From a virus, in the IMG/VR virus record IMGVR_UViG_3300030107_003543, positions 31,354-68,883 of that record: 37,530 nucleotides of DNA. The stretch is one strand, 5' to 3'. Every line of letters starts with the position of its first letter. Within the stretch, counting starts at the first letter, position 1. This document shows positions 1 to 9,056 of the stretch, piece by piece. Below the pieces are notes generated by a model, which searched no databases, was not told where the DNA came from, and worked only from the letters and a program-made list of their open reading frames with translations. The position numbers and the translations under genes were made by a program.

Positions 1-124
<124 letters not shown>

Positions 125-125
<1 letters not shown>

Positions 126-241
126 TGAAAATTAAACGACTTAAACACTGTAAGTTATCCCAAATGAAATTCTTCTACTGGGATGAACCATCAGATGATA
201 CAAGAGAGTCTCCTTCGGGGGACTCTTTTTTATTACATTAA
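125..241 (+). CDS. Possible 38-codon ORF overlapping the psbA stop and terminator
   Basis: The ATG overlaps the psbA stop codon (TAATG) and the frame stays open for 38 codons, running through the terminator hairpin to TAA 239-241. The product would be a small, mixed-charge peptide. The TAATG overlap is a common translational coupling arrangement in this genome, which is the only support. No family is recognised, and the last third of the peptide is dictated by the terminator stem, so it may be chance. Treat as doubtful. Confidence 0.2.
205..232 (+). terminator. Rho-independent terminator of psbA
   Basis: A 9-bp stem (205-213 with 218-226, one G-T pair) is closed by a TTCG tetraloop at 214-217 and followed by a run of Ts. 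It lies about 80 bases after the psbA stop, separating photosynthesis-gene transcripts from the late gene that starts just downstream. Confidence 0.9.
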
Positions 242-257
242 TAAATAACTAAAAATT
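240..257 (+). promoter_or_regulatory. T4-type late promoter, AATAAATA with ACTAAAAATT extension
   Basis: AATAAATA at 240-247 matches the T4/cyanophage late promoter box (NATAAATA), which replaces both -35 and -10 and is recognised by gp55-RNA polymerase with gp33. It is followed by ACTAAAAATT, an extension seen at several other late boxes in this window. It sits about 20 bases before the ATG at 268. Confidence 0.75.
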
Positions 258-267
258 GTCACAAGCA

Positions 268-756
268 ATGAAGACATATCAAAAGTTTATGCAGGAGAGT
301 AGTCTCTCTAGAATAAAAAGTAAATCTGATAAGAGTGGGATAGCAACTCTCTCTGCTGATCGTGGTGATAAATCAAGGAAAGAAAATCAAGCAAGATCAC
401 AGCAATTACAAAAAGATATTCGTGGTAAATTTGGTAGAGGACCGACTAAAGTAAAAGGATCATATTTAGAGAAAGATGATAAGACAGGAGAGGAAAGGAA
501 GGTAAAGGAGAAAAGTTATGTTATAGATCGTGGTAAATTGAGTAAAAGGAAGTTTAAGAAAAAGGTTAAGGAACTTGGTAAGAAGTATACGCAGGATTCA
601 GTCTTGACACAAACCAAAAAAACTGCTACACTCCATAGGACCAGAAAGGGAGGACTGGAAAAGAAAGGAGAAAACGTAGGTAGGTTTAAATCTCAAGGTA
701 AAAACCCATACGGACAATCTCAAATTAAAGGAAAAACTTTCTCATACGGAGATTAA
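268..756 (+). CDS. Basic conserved cyanophage protein, probable virion protein
   Basis: 162 residues, extremely rich in Lys and Arg, with no membrane segment. The N-terminus MKTYQKFMQE and the C-terminal KGKTFSYGD resemble a basic protein found in many T4-like cyanophages. Its function is not known to me. The ATG at 268 is chosen over an in-frame TTG at 256 because that TTG falls inside the late-promoter/initiation region. The late promoter and strong basic charge fit a virion-associated or DNA-packing role, but this is inference. The next gene starts immediately after the stop codon. Confidence 0.75.
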   Translation: MKTYQKFMQESSLSRIKSKSDKSGIATLSADRGDKSRKENQARSQQLQKDIRGKFGRGPTKVKGSYLEKDDKTGEERKVKEKSYVIDRGKLSKRKFKKKVKELGKKYTQDSVLTQTKKTATLHRTRKGGLEKKGENVGRFKSQGKNPYGQSQIKGKTFSYGD

Positions 757-1005
757 ATGACAAAACTTTATGATGACTCCAACTGGAGAGAAGAATACAA
801 AAATTATACTAGTAACGAAAAGCATCTTGAATTACTAGAGAACGGACCTCATAGTCTTTCATCTAGTTGGATATTGGGTGCACTATATAATAAATGGAAA
901 AAGATGAAGGGGTATGATAAATTAGATCCAAAGGAAAATGAGGGTCAATTACAATCATCTCTAGGTGATTTTTTCAAGAAACAAGACACTTACGGAGAGT
1001 CATAA
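757..1005 (+). CDS. Conserved cyanophage hypothetical protein
   Basis: 82 residues, acidic to neutral, rich in Tyr, Trp and Lys, with no signal peptide or membrane helix. The ATG follows the previous stop directly (TAAATG), with a GGAG Shine-Dalgarno at 748-751, 5 bases upstream. Tight packing with its neighbours suggests one late transcript from the box at 240. No domain recognised; function unknown. Confidence 0.7.
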   Translation: MTKLYDDSNWREEYKNYTSNEKHLELLENGPHSLSSSWILGALYNKWKKMKGYDKLDPKENEGQLQSSLGDFFKKQDTYGES

Positions 1006-1184
1006 TGGAAGAAGAAGATCATTATCATGTTAACGATCTATGGGAAGACATGGATAGACTTAATGCTCTTTACGAAGAGTTAATGTGGGATCATGATGAT
1101 GTATTAGAGTTTGTTCCCGACCATCTTAATAGTAGAATTATCATTCGTAATAAATCAAGAGAGGACAATGAAACTACACAATGA
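1005..1184 (+). CDS. Small acidic hypothetical protein (59 aa)
   Basis: The ATG overlaps the preceding stop (TAATG) and a GGAG at 994-997 gives a good ribosome site. The product is very acidic at its N-terminus (MEEEDHYHVNDLWEDMD) and turns basic at the end. It overlaps the next gene by 17 bases. The overlapping starts and spaced ribosome sites make it a likely real member of the post-psbA small-gene run. Function unknown. Confidence 0.6.
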   Translation: MEEEDHYHVNDLWEDMDRLNALYEELMWDHDDVLEFVPDHLNSRIIIRNKSREDNETTQ

Positions 1185-1326
1185 AAAATCCATAGTGGAG
1201 AGGATTAAAGAGTTATCTTTAATGCTAGGTGATTCAGCAGAGTTCAGTACTTGCTATGACAGTAAAGGTGAAAGATGGAAAAAAATTACCATACTATATG
1301 ATAAGGAGTCAGTGAAGAATAAATAA
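1168..1326 (+). CDS. Small hypothetical protein (52 aa)
   Basis: Start chosen at the ATG at 1168, which has GAGAGG 5 bases upstream. A longer frame opening at TTG 1111 would lie within the previous gene and is unlikely. The product begins MKLHNEKSIVERIKELSLML, has an amphipathic N-terminal helix and a mixed C-terminal half. No family recognised. Its 3' end overlaps the late box of the HNH gene. Confidence 0.55.
   Translation: MKLHNEKSIVERIKELSLMLGDSAEFSTCYDSKGERWKKITILYDKESVKNK
1318..1325 (+). promoter_or_regulatory. Late promoter box AATAAATA before the HNH gene
   Basis: AATAAATA overlaps the end of the preceding ORF and lies about 20 bases upstream of the HNH start, followed by an A-rich stretch as at the other late boxes. 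No Shine-Dalgarno is visible before the HNH ATG. Confidence 0.6.
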
Positions 1327-1345
1327 AAATAAGTCGCAAGCACTT

Positions 1346-1717
1346 ATGGAAATCTTCTCTACTCCTAATCAGTATTTGTTTAATTTGAAAACCACAAGTT
1401 CACAAGAAGCAAAAAGGTTATGGAGGAGAAAGATAAAAGAAAGGTGGGATTATGAGTGTGCCTATTGTGGTTCTGAAAAGAATCTAACAATGGATCACAT
1501 TGTACCTCGTTCAAAAGGTGGAGCAGATTTTACAAAGAATGTAGTGTGCTGCTGCCATAAATGTAATCAAGATAAATCACATAGTCCTTGGGAAGAATGG
1601 TATCTTTCTCAGGGATTTTTTGATGTTGATAGGTATGAAAAGATTAAAGAGTGGATGGAACCAGAACCTCCACAGAATTTATTTGCCTATCGTCCAAGAC
1701 GGAATGATTTAACTTGA
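1346..1717 (+). CDS. HNH endonuclease
   Basis: 123 residues. The HNH core is complete: a CAYC zinc knuckle near residue 39, DHIVPRSKGG with the catalytic His near residue 51, an Asn in KNVVC, and a second knuckle CHKCNQDKS. This is a small free-standing nuclease of the phage HNH/McrA-type group, acting on double-stranded DNA. Such genes in T4-like phages are often selfish homing endonucleases. Being close to psbA is notable because psbA is a known homing target in cyanophages, but nothing here proves the target. It has its own late promoter, and the giant fibre gene follows after 56 bases. Confidence 0.9.
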   Translation: MEIFSTPNQYLFNLKTTSSQEAKRLWRRKIKERWDYECAYCGSEKNLTMDHIVPRSKGGADFTKNVVCCCHKCNQDKSHSPWEEWYLSQGFFDVDRYEKIKEWMEPEPPQNLFAYRPRRNDLT

Positions 1718-1724
1718 ATAAATA
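1717..1724 (+). promoter_or_regulatory. Late promoter box AATAAATA for the giant fibre gene
   Basis: AATAAATA starts at the HNH stop and precedes the fibre ATG by about 50 bases, the longest leader among the fibre genes. The leader carries a perfect 14-base palindrome at 1730-1743. Confidence 0.65.
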
Positions 1725-1729
1725 AATCA

Positions 1730-1743
1730 GCAGTATATACTGC
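1730..1743. repeat. Perfect 14-base palindrome in fibre leader
   Basis: GCAGTATATACTGC is a perfect inverted repeat lying just downstream of the late box and 30 bases before the fibre ATG. As RNA it could form a short hairpin only with an unstable AT-rich tip; as DNA it has the form of a dimeric-protein site. Function is unknown. Confidence 0.5.
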
Positions 1744-1773
1744 ATTAACTGGTAAATACCAACGTAAATTATA

Positions 1774-4700
1774 ATGGCAGATCCAAAAATTAAGATTAGG
1801 CGTTCGGCCACGCCTAATAAAGTTCCGTCTAAAGATCAATTACAATTAGGCGAATTAGCGATAAACACTTACGATGGTAAGTTATATCTTGAACAGGATC
1901 AAGGCGGTGTTGGAGTTGGTAATACAGTTATTGCAGTCAATCCCTGGGGCGTTGGGATTGGTTCGACGGCATATAATACACAATTTACAGCAGGTAAGGT
2001 TGGGGTAGGTACTACCAATGCACAGTACAACCTAGATGTTGGTGGAGATATAAACTTTACAGGAAATCTGTATCAAGATGGTAGTGCATTTACATCTGGT
2101 GTAGGTATCAGAACTGCTGGTGGAACAGTAGGTTGGGCAGCAACTATAATTGATTTTAGAGGTCCAGGTGTTACCACTGCATATTATAGTTCTTCTACAG
2201 GTATAGGAACAGTCTACTTCCAAGGAGGAGGCGGCGGCGGTGGAAGTAATGCTTCTGTTACTGTTAGTGACAGTGCTCCTAGTTCTCCAAGTAATGGTGA
2301 CTTATGGTTTAAGTCAGACGTAGGTGAGTTATATCTTTGGTATACAGACGGTAGTAGTAACCAGTGGGTAGAAGCATCTGGTGGTTCTAATACAGTTATT
2401 ACATCAGACACTGCACCATCAAGTCCTCAAGATGGAGACTTATGGTGGAACAGTGATACTGGTGAGTTAAAGGTTTATTATAACGATGGTAATAGTTCAC
2501 AGTGGGTAGATGCAAACTCAGAGGGTGGGTTTGTGCAGTACTGGACACAAACTAATACGAATGGAAATCTTGGTGTTACTACTACAGGATTTGTTGGAAT
2601 AGGAACTACCACAGCAACAGATGCTTTAACTGTCAGTGGTAATGTTAATGTAACTGGTGTTTCTACATTCACTGGTGGTGCTAACGTACCAGATAGTAGT
2701 AGTGGTGCTGCAGCATTAAATCTTGGTAATAATAAAGATTTAAAAATATATCATACAGGCAACCACTCAATTATAAAAAACGGTACTGGAAATTTAATTC
2801 TTCAAGATGATAATAATATTGTTTTAGAAAAAAATGATGGTACAAATATGCTTGTTGCTGCTGGCGATGGCTCAGTAGAATTATATGAAGCAGGAGATAA
2901 AAAATTCGAGACAACTTTAACTGGAGCATCAGTAACAGGCGACTTAGCTGCTAGTGGAAATGTAACTGGTGTTGCTGCTACCTTTACTGGTAATGTTACT
3001 GTTGGTGGAGTATTAACTTATGAAGATGTTAAGAATGTAGATGCTATTGGTGTTGTAACTGCTAGAACAGGAATTAAAGTTCTTGCTGGTGGTGCGAATG
3101 TTGTAGATGGAACTACAACAGATGAATTAAATGTAACAGGTGTTGCTACAGCAGTACAACTTAATGCAACGACTCTTAATGTATCTGGTGTATCAACCTT
3201 TGCTGGTCATGTTGGCACTAGTGCAACAGTTGGAATTGGTTCAACAGCTTATGCTCATAAATTTGCTTTACTTGATGCAGGTACTAATGGTGGTAAAGAT
3301 GCAGCTGCTATAGGAAGCAGTGGTAAGAATTTAAGATTTTGGGGTACTGGTGGTTCTGCTGGTATATGGGGTTCAACTGGTTTAAAAATTGCTGGAAATG
3401 GAGCAACTGCTGATACTCCTGTTGATACTAATGTTCATTTACATTTATTAAGTGGACAGAATACTAAGTTTAAAATGGAAGCCTCTGGTTATTCTAGTTT
3501 AGAACTTGTAGCAAATCAAGGTGGTAGTGGTGTACAAAATCATATACAATCTAATAAACCAATATTATTCTTTACTGGACCTAGTTCAGGATTAACTACA
3601 GCATTTAGAATTGGTGAAGATGAGGGTAGTACTTTCTATCATCCTTTAGAATTTAGACATCCTTATGCTACTCATCCTGGTGGAACTAGAACCATTGTAA
3701 TGGAACCAGTTTCAGGTATTATAACTGCAACTAAGTTTAAGGGTGATGGTAGTGAATTAACAGGTGTTATATCTGGTATAGGTATTGGAACTGAAGGTGG
3801 TGTTGTAGGATACGCTGCTACCATAGTTCATTTTAAAGGAGCAGGTGTTACCACTGCATACTATAGTTCTGCTACTGGAATAGGAACAATTAATTTCCAT
3901 AGTGCAACTACTGGTGGTGGCGGTGCTAACGTAACTGTTAGTGATACTCCTCCAGGATCTCCAAGTGCTGGTGACTTATGGTGGGAAAGTGATATTGGTG
4001 AGTTAAAGATATACTACAGTGATGGTGATAGTGCACAGTGGGTAGATGCTAGTGGTGCAGATTCATTAGTTCAGATAGGAACTAGTGCTCCTACTGGTGC
4101 TGTATCAGGTGATCTCTGGTTTAATAGTGAAACTGGTGATTTCATGGTTTACTATACAGATGCTAATTCATCTGCATGGGTTTCTGTTAATGCTGTCAAT
4201 TCAAACACTAAGTGGATAACAAATGCTACTGGTATTCATACTTCAAGTTATGTTGGTATAGGAACTACAACAGTAACAGATGCTTTAACTGTTGTTGGTG
4301 CTACTGACCTTGATGGAACCTTACTTGTATCTGGTATTACTACATTCGGAAGTCATGTGTATCATGGTGATAATGATAGGGATATTTACGGTGATGGTTC
4401 AGATCTTCAGATATTTCATAATGCACTTGACTCTCATATTGATAATAATACAGGTAATTTAATACTTCGTACCAACGTAACTTCTGATGTTGGTGGTAAT
4501 ATTAAGTTAATGCCAAAGGCAAGTCAAAATGGAATTATCATTACACATGATGCGTCTGTAGAATTATATGAAGCAGGAAATAAAAAATTTGAAACCACTA
4601 ACACGGGAGTTTCAATAACAGGAAATAATGTTGTAAGTGGTAATGTAACTGCAGTTGATGGAACCTTTAGTGGTGATCTTGATGTAGATGGACATACAAA

Positions 4701-7700
4701 CTTAGACAATGTAAGTATTGCTGGAGTAACAACTTTTGCTAATACTGCTAGGTTTAGTGGTGATGTTAATATTGTTGGTACATTAACTTATGAAGATGTA
4801 AAGAACGTAGATTCTATAGGAATAATAACTGCAAGAGCTGGTGTTAAAGTATTAGGTTCTGAAGGTGGTAATGCAGAAATAGAAATATTTGGAGATGAGG
4901 GTGATGATAATAATGATAAATGGAAGTTAATGGCGAATGCTAATACCAATTTCTATTTACAAAATTATGGTGCTGGTTCATGGCAAAATTCAATACTAGC
5001 CAGACCAACTGGAGCAACAGAATTATATAATACAGGAAATTTAAAATTAGCAACCACTACTACGGGAGTAGATGTAACGGGTATTGTAAAATCAGTATCA
5101 GATGGCAGTGCTGGTGTTGTATTACATAGAACATTTAGTGGAAATGTTGCAAGTTCTGCAGTAAACACTCCTCAAATAGATTTTACACTAACCGATACTG
5201 CAACTAGTAACCAAGTAGTTGCAAAAATTTCCCCTCAGGCTCTTGCTGGTACTGGAGATGCATTTAAGGGTTTGCTGAGATTTTTTACAGCAAATGATGC
5301 TGGTACAAGTACTGAAAGACTTCGCATCGACTCAGATGGTCGTTTAATGGTTGGAACCACTACTCCAGGTAATAGTAGTGCAGATGATTTAACATTACAT
5401 AATTCTGGTAATTGTGGTGTAACAATTCGTGCTGGTAATAGTAGTAATTCATATGTATTCTTTGCTGATGGAACTTCTAGTGATGAACCATATCGAGGAT
5501 TTATATCTTATTTTCATAATGGTGATTTCTTTAAATTTGGAACAGCAGGTGCAGAAAGACTTCGCATCACATCAGACGGTAATCTTGGATTAGGTGTTGA
5601 TTCTCCAGTAGCGAGACTTCATGTTCATAATGCTGGAACTGGATCTGGAGATCATGCTTATGCTTATTTCACTACAGGAGACACAGGATCTGATGCATCT
5701 AGTGGATTAACAATTGGTGTAGCTGCTAATCAAGTTGCAACTGTAAATTATAGAGAAGCAGGTGTTTTAAGTTTTGGAACTTCTAGTACAGAAAGACTTC
5801 GCATCGACTCAGATGGTAGATTATTAGCAGGAACTACTACAGAAGGTCATGGTAATGCAGATGATTTAACGATTGCAACAACAGATCATACAGGAATTAC
5901 ACTTCGTTCTGCAACTAATAGGAATGGATCTGTGTTTTTCTCTGATGGCACATCAGGTGCTGATGAATATCGTGGATGGATACAATATACTCATACTAGT
6001 GATTATTTGACTTTTGGTACTAATGGAGGAGAAAGACTTCGCATCACATCAGCAGGTGATCTGGGATTGGGAACTAACAGTCCTGATAGACAGTTACATA
6101 TTAGAGGTGCTGCTCCTATTATAAGACTTGATGATACTGGTGGTGGATATTCAGAAATCTCTGCTAATACTGCAATTTTATCATTAAGAGCAGATCAAGG
6201 TAATACTCAATCGAGTTCTTATATAAATTTTCAAGTTGATGGAACAGAAAGACTTCGCATCACATCTGATGGTAAAGTTGGTATAAATGAGACAAGTCCT
6301 GATAGGGCACTACATGTAAAAACAACTACTGATACTGAACAAATATACGTAGAAAATACTGCTTCATCTGGTAGAGCACAAGTAAGATTTGTGAATCCTC
6401 ATGGAGATTGGGTAACAGGATTAATTGGTGGTACTACAGACGGTGATTTTATTACTTATACATCAGCAGCAAAAAATTTCAGAGTTTATACTAATAATGC
6501 AGAAAGATTTCGTATCAAATCAGATGGTGCTTTCTCTTTAACATCTGAAAATACAACTGGATGGTTACTGAAAGCAGGTCAAGATTCGTCTTCATATTCA
6601 GCTATTGATGGTCATTTTGCTACCACAAATAGAACATTATATTTAAACCAAGAAACATCACATAGATCTTTTGTAGTTTGGAATAAAAATGGTAGTGATG
6701 GATATGGATTTGGTTTAGATAGTAGTGGTAACTTTAAAGTTGTTAGGGGCACAAATGAAAGACTTCGCATCAATTCAGATGGTGAAGTTGGCATCGGAGA
6801 AAATAATCCAACTAGAAGGTTACATGTTGCTTCTGATGATGATTTAACTACTTTCACAGGAGGTAGTTATGGAACTTTTGCTATAGAGAATAGTCAATGG
6901 GACAATGGTGACTATACTGCAATGGATTTTCTATATAATGGTTCAGCCAAGGCAGTATCTCGTATAGCATCAAAGATAACAAGTAGTGGAGCATCCTTAC
7001 ATTTTGGAGTCTCTAATAATTATTCTACTGGAATTACTCATGAAGCAATGGTGATAGACTATACTGGTAATCTTTTAATAAATTCTACTTCTAATAATGG
7101 TGCTTCTAATGCTGGACAAACTCCTGTTTTATATGCAAATGGTTATTGTAACTTTGGTGGATTGAGAGTAAAAGGTGGTGATGATGGGAATACTATCTAC
7201 AAAGACGGTGGTGATTTGTGCATTGTTACTGCTTCTGCACATAACATAATTTTAAAGGCAAATGGTGGTACTAGTTTTACTATCAACTCAAGTGGGAACA
7301 TGTTAGTAAACACATCATCTTCTCATGCTGCTAAACATGCTATTCATTCTGGTTCAACAGTGGGTTGTGCAGAGTTTGCATCAGCTTTAGGTGGTGCAGG
7401 TGCTGCTTGCCAAGTTAATGTTAGAGTTAACACTTCAGCATCTCAGGGTCTTTATATAAGACAAGGTGGTTCTTCTCAGACGATTGCAGGTGGTAATCAT
7501 GCTGCTCGTTTCTGGAACTCAGAAAATGCAAGAATGCAATTTGGAGTTAATAATACAGAACGTTTCCGCATAGAAAGTAATGGTGATTTAAAAGCTACTG
7601 ATACATCTATTGGTTCATTATCTGACAGTAGGTTGAAGAAAAATATTGTAGACTTTACTTATGACTTGACTAAATTTAAACAGTTTAAACCTAGAACATT

Positions 7701-7989
7701 TGATTGGATTAATCCAGAACTTCATACTGATAAGACAGGTATAAGAGGTTTTGTTGCTCAAGAAATAGAAACAGTTGATAGTGTTCTTGTAGGTGATTAT
7801 GAATTGTTTGATGAAACTGAAGATACAAAGAACCCAGATTTGGAAATCATTAAGGCTGATGATGGTACAAATAAAGCAAAGGATGCAAAATTAGGATCGA
7901 ATGATGCTATGTATATCTCTGTCATTCAGCAATTGATAACCAAGATTGAAACTCTTGAAACAAAAGTTGCTGCCCTTGAGGGTTCATAA
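1774..7989 (+). CDS. Giant tail fibre protein with S74 chaperone domain
   Basis: 2071 residues. The N-terminus (IRRSATPNKVPSKDQLQLGE to KLYLE) resembles the N-terminal domain of phage tropism determinant proteins (Mtd_N). Two GPGVTTAYYSS/GAGVTTAYYSS modules and four 'GDLW..S..GEL...Y.D....QWV' modules follow, then two copies of LTYEDVKN-(V)D-(I)G, then many ERLRI(T/D)SDG beta-repeats. From about residue 1950, SDSRLKKNI to the end matches the peptidase S74 / intramolecular chaperone of endosialidase family, which folds the trimer and self-cleaves before the Ser; a coiled-coil ending ETKVAALEGS closes it. The likely role is host receptor binding at the tail. It starts at the ATG after a late-type leader with no Shine-Dalgarno. 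About 2.5 times longer than many phage fibres, apparently by module accretion. Confidence 0.9.
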   Translation: MADPKIKIRRSATPNKVPSKDQLQLGELAINTYDGKLYLEQDQGGVGVGNTVIAVNPWGVGIGSTAYNTQFTAGKVGVGTTNAQYNLDVGGDINFTGNLYQDGSAFTSGVGIRTAGGTVGWAATIIDFRGPGVTTAYYSSSTGIGTVYFQGGGGGGGSNASVTVSDSAPSSPSNGDLWFKSDVGELYLWYTDGSSNQWVEASGGSNTVITSDTAPSSPQDGDLWWNSDTGELKVYYNDGNSSQWVDANSEGGFVQYWTQTNTNGNLGVTTTGFVGIGTTTATDALTVSGNVNVTGVSTFTGGANVPDSSSGAAALNLGNNKDLKIYHTGNHSIIKNGTGNLILQDDNNIVLEKNDGTNMLVAAGDGSVELYEAGDKKFETTLTGASVTGDLAASGNVTGVAATFTGNVTVGGVLTYEDVKNVDAIGVVTARTGIKVLAGGANVVDGTTTDELNVTGVATAVQLNATTLNVSGVSTFAGHVGTSATVGIGSTAYAHKFALLDAGTNGGKDAAAIGSSGKNLRFWGTGGSAGIWGSTGLKIAGNGATADTPVDTNVHLHLLSGQNTKFKMEASGYSSLELVANQGGSGVQNHIQSNKPILFFTGPSSGLTTAFRIGEDEGSTFYHPLEFRHPYATHPGGTRTIVMEPVSGIITATKFKGDGSELTGVISGIGIGTEGGVVGYAATIVHFKGAGVTTAYYSSATGIGTINFHSATTGGGGANVTVSDTPPGSPSAGDLWWESDIGELKIYYSDGDSAQWVDASGADSLVQIGTSAPTGAVSGDLWFNSETGDFMVYYTDANSSAWVSVNAVNSNTKWITNATGIHTSSYVGIGTTTVTDALTVVGATDLDGTLLVSGITTFGSHVYHGDNDRDIYGDGSDLQIFHNALDSHIDNNTGNLILRTNVTSDVGGNIKLMPKASQNGIIITHDASVELYEAGNKKFETTNTGVSITGNNVVSGNVTAVDGTFSGDLDVDGHTNLDNVSIAGVTTFANTARFSGDVNIVGTLTYEDVKNVDSIGIITARAGVKVLGSEGGNAEIEIFGDEGDDNNDKWKLMANANTNFYLQNYGAGSWQNSILARPTGATELYNTGNLKLATTTTGVDVTGIVKSVSDGSAGVVLHRTFSGNVASSAVNTPQIDFTLTDTATSNQVVAKISPQALAGTGDAFKGLLRFFTANDAGTSTERLRIDSDGRLMVGTTTPGNSSADDLTLHNSGNCGVTIRAGNSSNSYVFFADGTSSDEPYRGFISYFHNGDFFKFGTAGAERLRITSDGNLGLGVDSPVARLHVHNAGTGSGDHAYAYFTTGDTGSDASSGLTIGVAANQVATVNYREAGVLSFGTSSTERLRIDSDGRLLAGTTTEGHGNADDLTIATTDHTGITLRSATNRNGSVFFSDGTSGADEYRGWIQYTHTSDYLTFGTNGGERLRITSAGDLGLGTNSPDRQLHIRGAAPIIRLDDTGGGYSEISANTAILSLRADQGNTQSSSYINFQVDGTERLRITSDGKVGINETSPDRALHVKTTTDTEQIYVENTASSGRAQVRFVNPHGDWVTGLIGGTTDGDFITYTSAAKNFRVYTNNAERFRIKSDGAFSLTSENTTGWLLKAGQDSSSYSAIDGHFATTNRTLYLNQETSHRSFVVWNKNGSDGYGFGLDSSGNFKVVRGTNERLRINSDGEVGIGENNPTRRLHVASDDDLTTFTGGSYGTFAIENSQWDNGDYTAMDFLYNGSAKAVSRIASKITSSGASLHFGVSNNYSTGITHEAMVIDYTGNLLINSTSNNGASNAGQTPVLYANGYCNFGGLRVKGGDDGNTIYKDGGDLCIVTASAHNIILKANGGTSFTINSSGNMLVNTSSSHAAKHAIHSGSTVGCAEFASALGGAGAACQVNVRVNTSASQGLYIRQGGSSQTIAGGNHAARFWNSENARMQFGVNNTERFRIESNGDLKATDTSIGSLSDSRLKKNIVDFTYDLTKFKQFKPRTFDWINPELHTDKTGIRGFVAQEIETVDSVLVGDYELFDETEDTKNPDLEIIKADDGTNKAKDAKLGSNDAMYISVIQQLITKIETLETKVAALEGS

Positions 7990-8010
7990 ATAACTAAAAA
8001 TATTATATAG
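7985..8010 (+). promoter_or_regulatory. Late promoter overlapping fibre stop codon
   Basis: ATAAATA at 7986-7992 contains the TAA stop of the giant fibre and runs into ACTAAAAATATT. The ATG follows at 8011, so the predicted transcript leader is only about 10-15 bases. The sequence 7986-8016 is identical to 11576-11606. Confidence 0.75.
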
Positions 8011-9027
8011 ATGGCAGCATTAGATTTTCCAGCAAGTCCCAGTTTAAACCAAAAGTATTCAGCAAATAATGCTACTTGGGAGTGGAATGGTAGTGCGTGG
8101 GTAAGGATTGGTGATGCTGGACCAGGTAATGCTGTTGATACATCTAATAATACAACATCAACAGCATTATATCCTGTCATGGTTGATGGTGCTGGTAATG
8201 ATAAAGTACCATATGTATCTACATCTAAATTAAAATTTGATGCTTCTGCTGGTGGACTAACAGTTATTAGTGGTGTTGGAACAGTTACTGCTGGTATAGG
8301 TAGTACTGCATTAATTGTTAAAGGTGATGCTCGTATTACTGGTATCCTTACAGTTGGTGAAGGTTCTCTTACTATTACTAGTAGAGATATTAATGCTGTT
8401 GGTGTAGTAACAGGTTCTAACTTTAAGACTGGAACAACCAATGTACATAATGTAGGTGTAGAAGCAGCAGGTATAAATGTTCTCGGTGCTGACACTCCTA
8501 TTGGTACTGGTGCTACGGTATATAATAGTGGTTTAGTTGTAAGTAAATCAGGAGCAGAGTTTCAGGGTGTAGTTACAGCATCTAGTTTTGTAGGAACTGA
8601 AGGAGAAGTAATAACTGGTGTAGGAATTGAGACTGGTGGTACTGTCGTAGGATATGCTGCTACCATCATTCACTTTAGAGGACCAGGTGTTACCACAGCA
8701 TATTATAGTTCTACTACTGGAATTGCTACAGTTAATTTCCAAGGTGGTGGTGGAAGTACTGGTGCTGGTGGTACTTGGAACTCCTATGTTGCTGGTATTG
8801 CTACAACCAAGACAGCAGTTGGTATTAGTACCGACAATCTCGATGACAAAGATTTAACTGGTATTGGTAATTCATTCAAGGGAATGTATATTTCTAATGG
8901 AATGATGATATATGACAATGCTCTTAGTGGAAATCATTATATTGGTACAGCATTCAATGGTTTAATGGCAGGTCCAGTTACAATTCATGGTACGTTGTCA
9001 GTCGATGGACAATATGTGGTGGTGTAA
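8011..9027 (+). CDS. Short fibre/structural protein paralogue
   Basis: 338 residues. The N-terminus (LDFPASPSLNQKY, WEWNGSAWVRI) is a module shared with the fibres starting at 11601 and 19733, probably the part that attaches to the virion. Residues about 110-190 (INAVGVVTGSNFKTGTTNVHNVG to VVTASSF) are closely similar to the fibre at 19733. A GPGVTTAYYSS module and a C-terminus rich in conserved blocks (FKGMYISNGMMIYDN, YIGTAFNGLMAGPV) follow, the latter typical of a widespread cyanophage structural protein. It lacks the long repeat body and S74 domain of its neighbours, so it may be a short fibre or adaptor. Function inferred. Confidence 0.8.
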   Translation: MAALDFPASPSLNQKYSANNATWEWNGSAWVRIGDAGPGNAVDTSNNTTSTALYPVMVDGAGNDKVPYVSTSKLKFDASAGGLTVISGVGTVTAGIGSTALIVKGDARITGILTVGEGSLTITSRDINAVGVVTGSNFKTGTTNVHNVGVEAAGINVLGADTPIGTGATVYNSGLVVSKSGAEFQGVVTASSFVGTEGEVITGVGIETGGTVVGYAATIIHFRGPGVTTAYYSSTTGIATVNFQGGGGSTGAGGTWNSYVAGIATTKTAVGISTDNLDDKDLTGIGNSFKGMYISNGMMIYDNALSGNHYIGTAFNGLMAGPVTIHGTLSVDGQYVVV

Positions 9028-9033
9028 TAAATA
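9026..9033 (+). promoter_or_regulatory. Late promoter box AATAAATA
   Basis: AATAAATA overlaps the stop codon of the 338-residue gene and lies 23 bases before the next ATG at 9057. Unlike the other fibre late boxes it lacks the ACTAAAAA extension. Confidence 0.6.
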
Positions 9034-9056
9034 TAGTGATGAGGGTATAAAGTAGA

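Noticed and set aside
1331-1345. GTCGCAAGCAC before the HNH gene resembling the riboswitch core
   Set aside because: Only the CGCAAG core word matches; there are no P1 or P2 arms around it.
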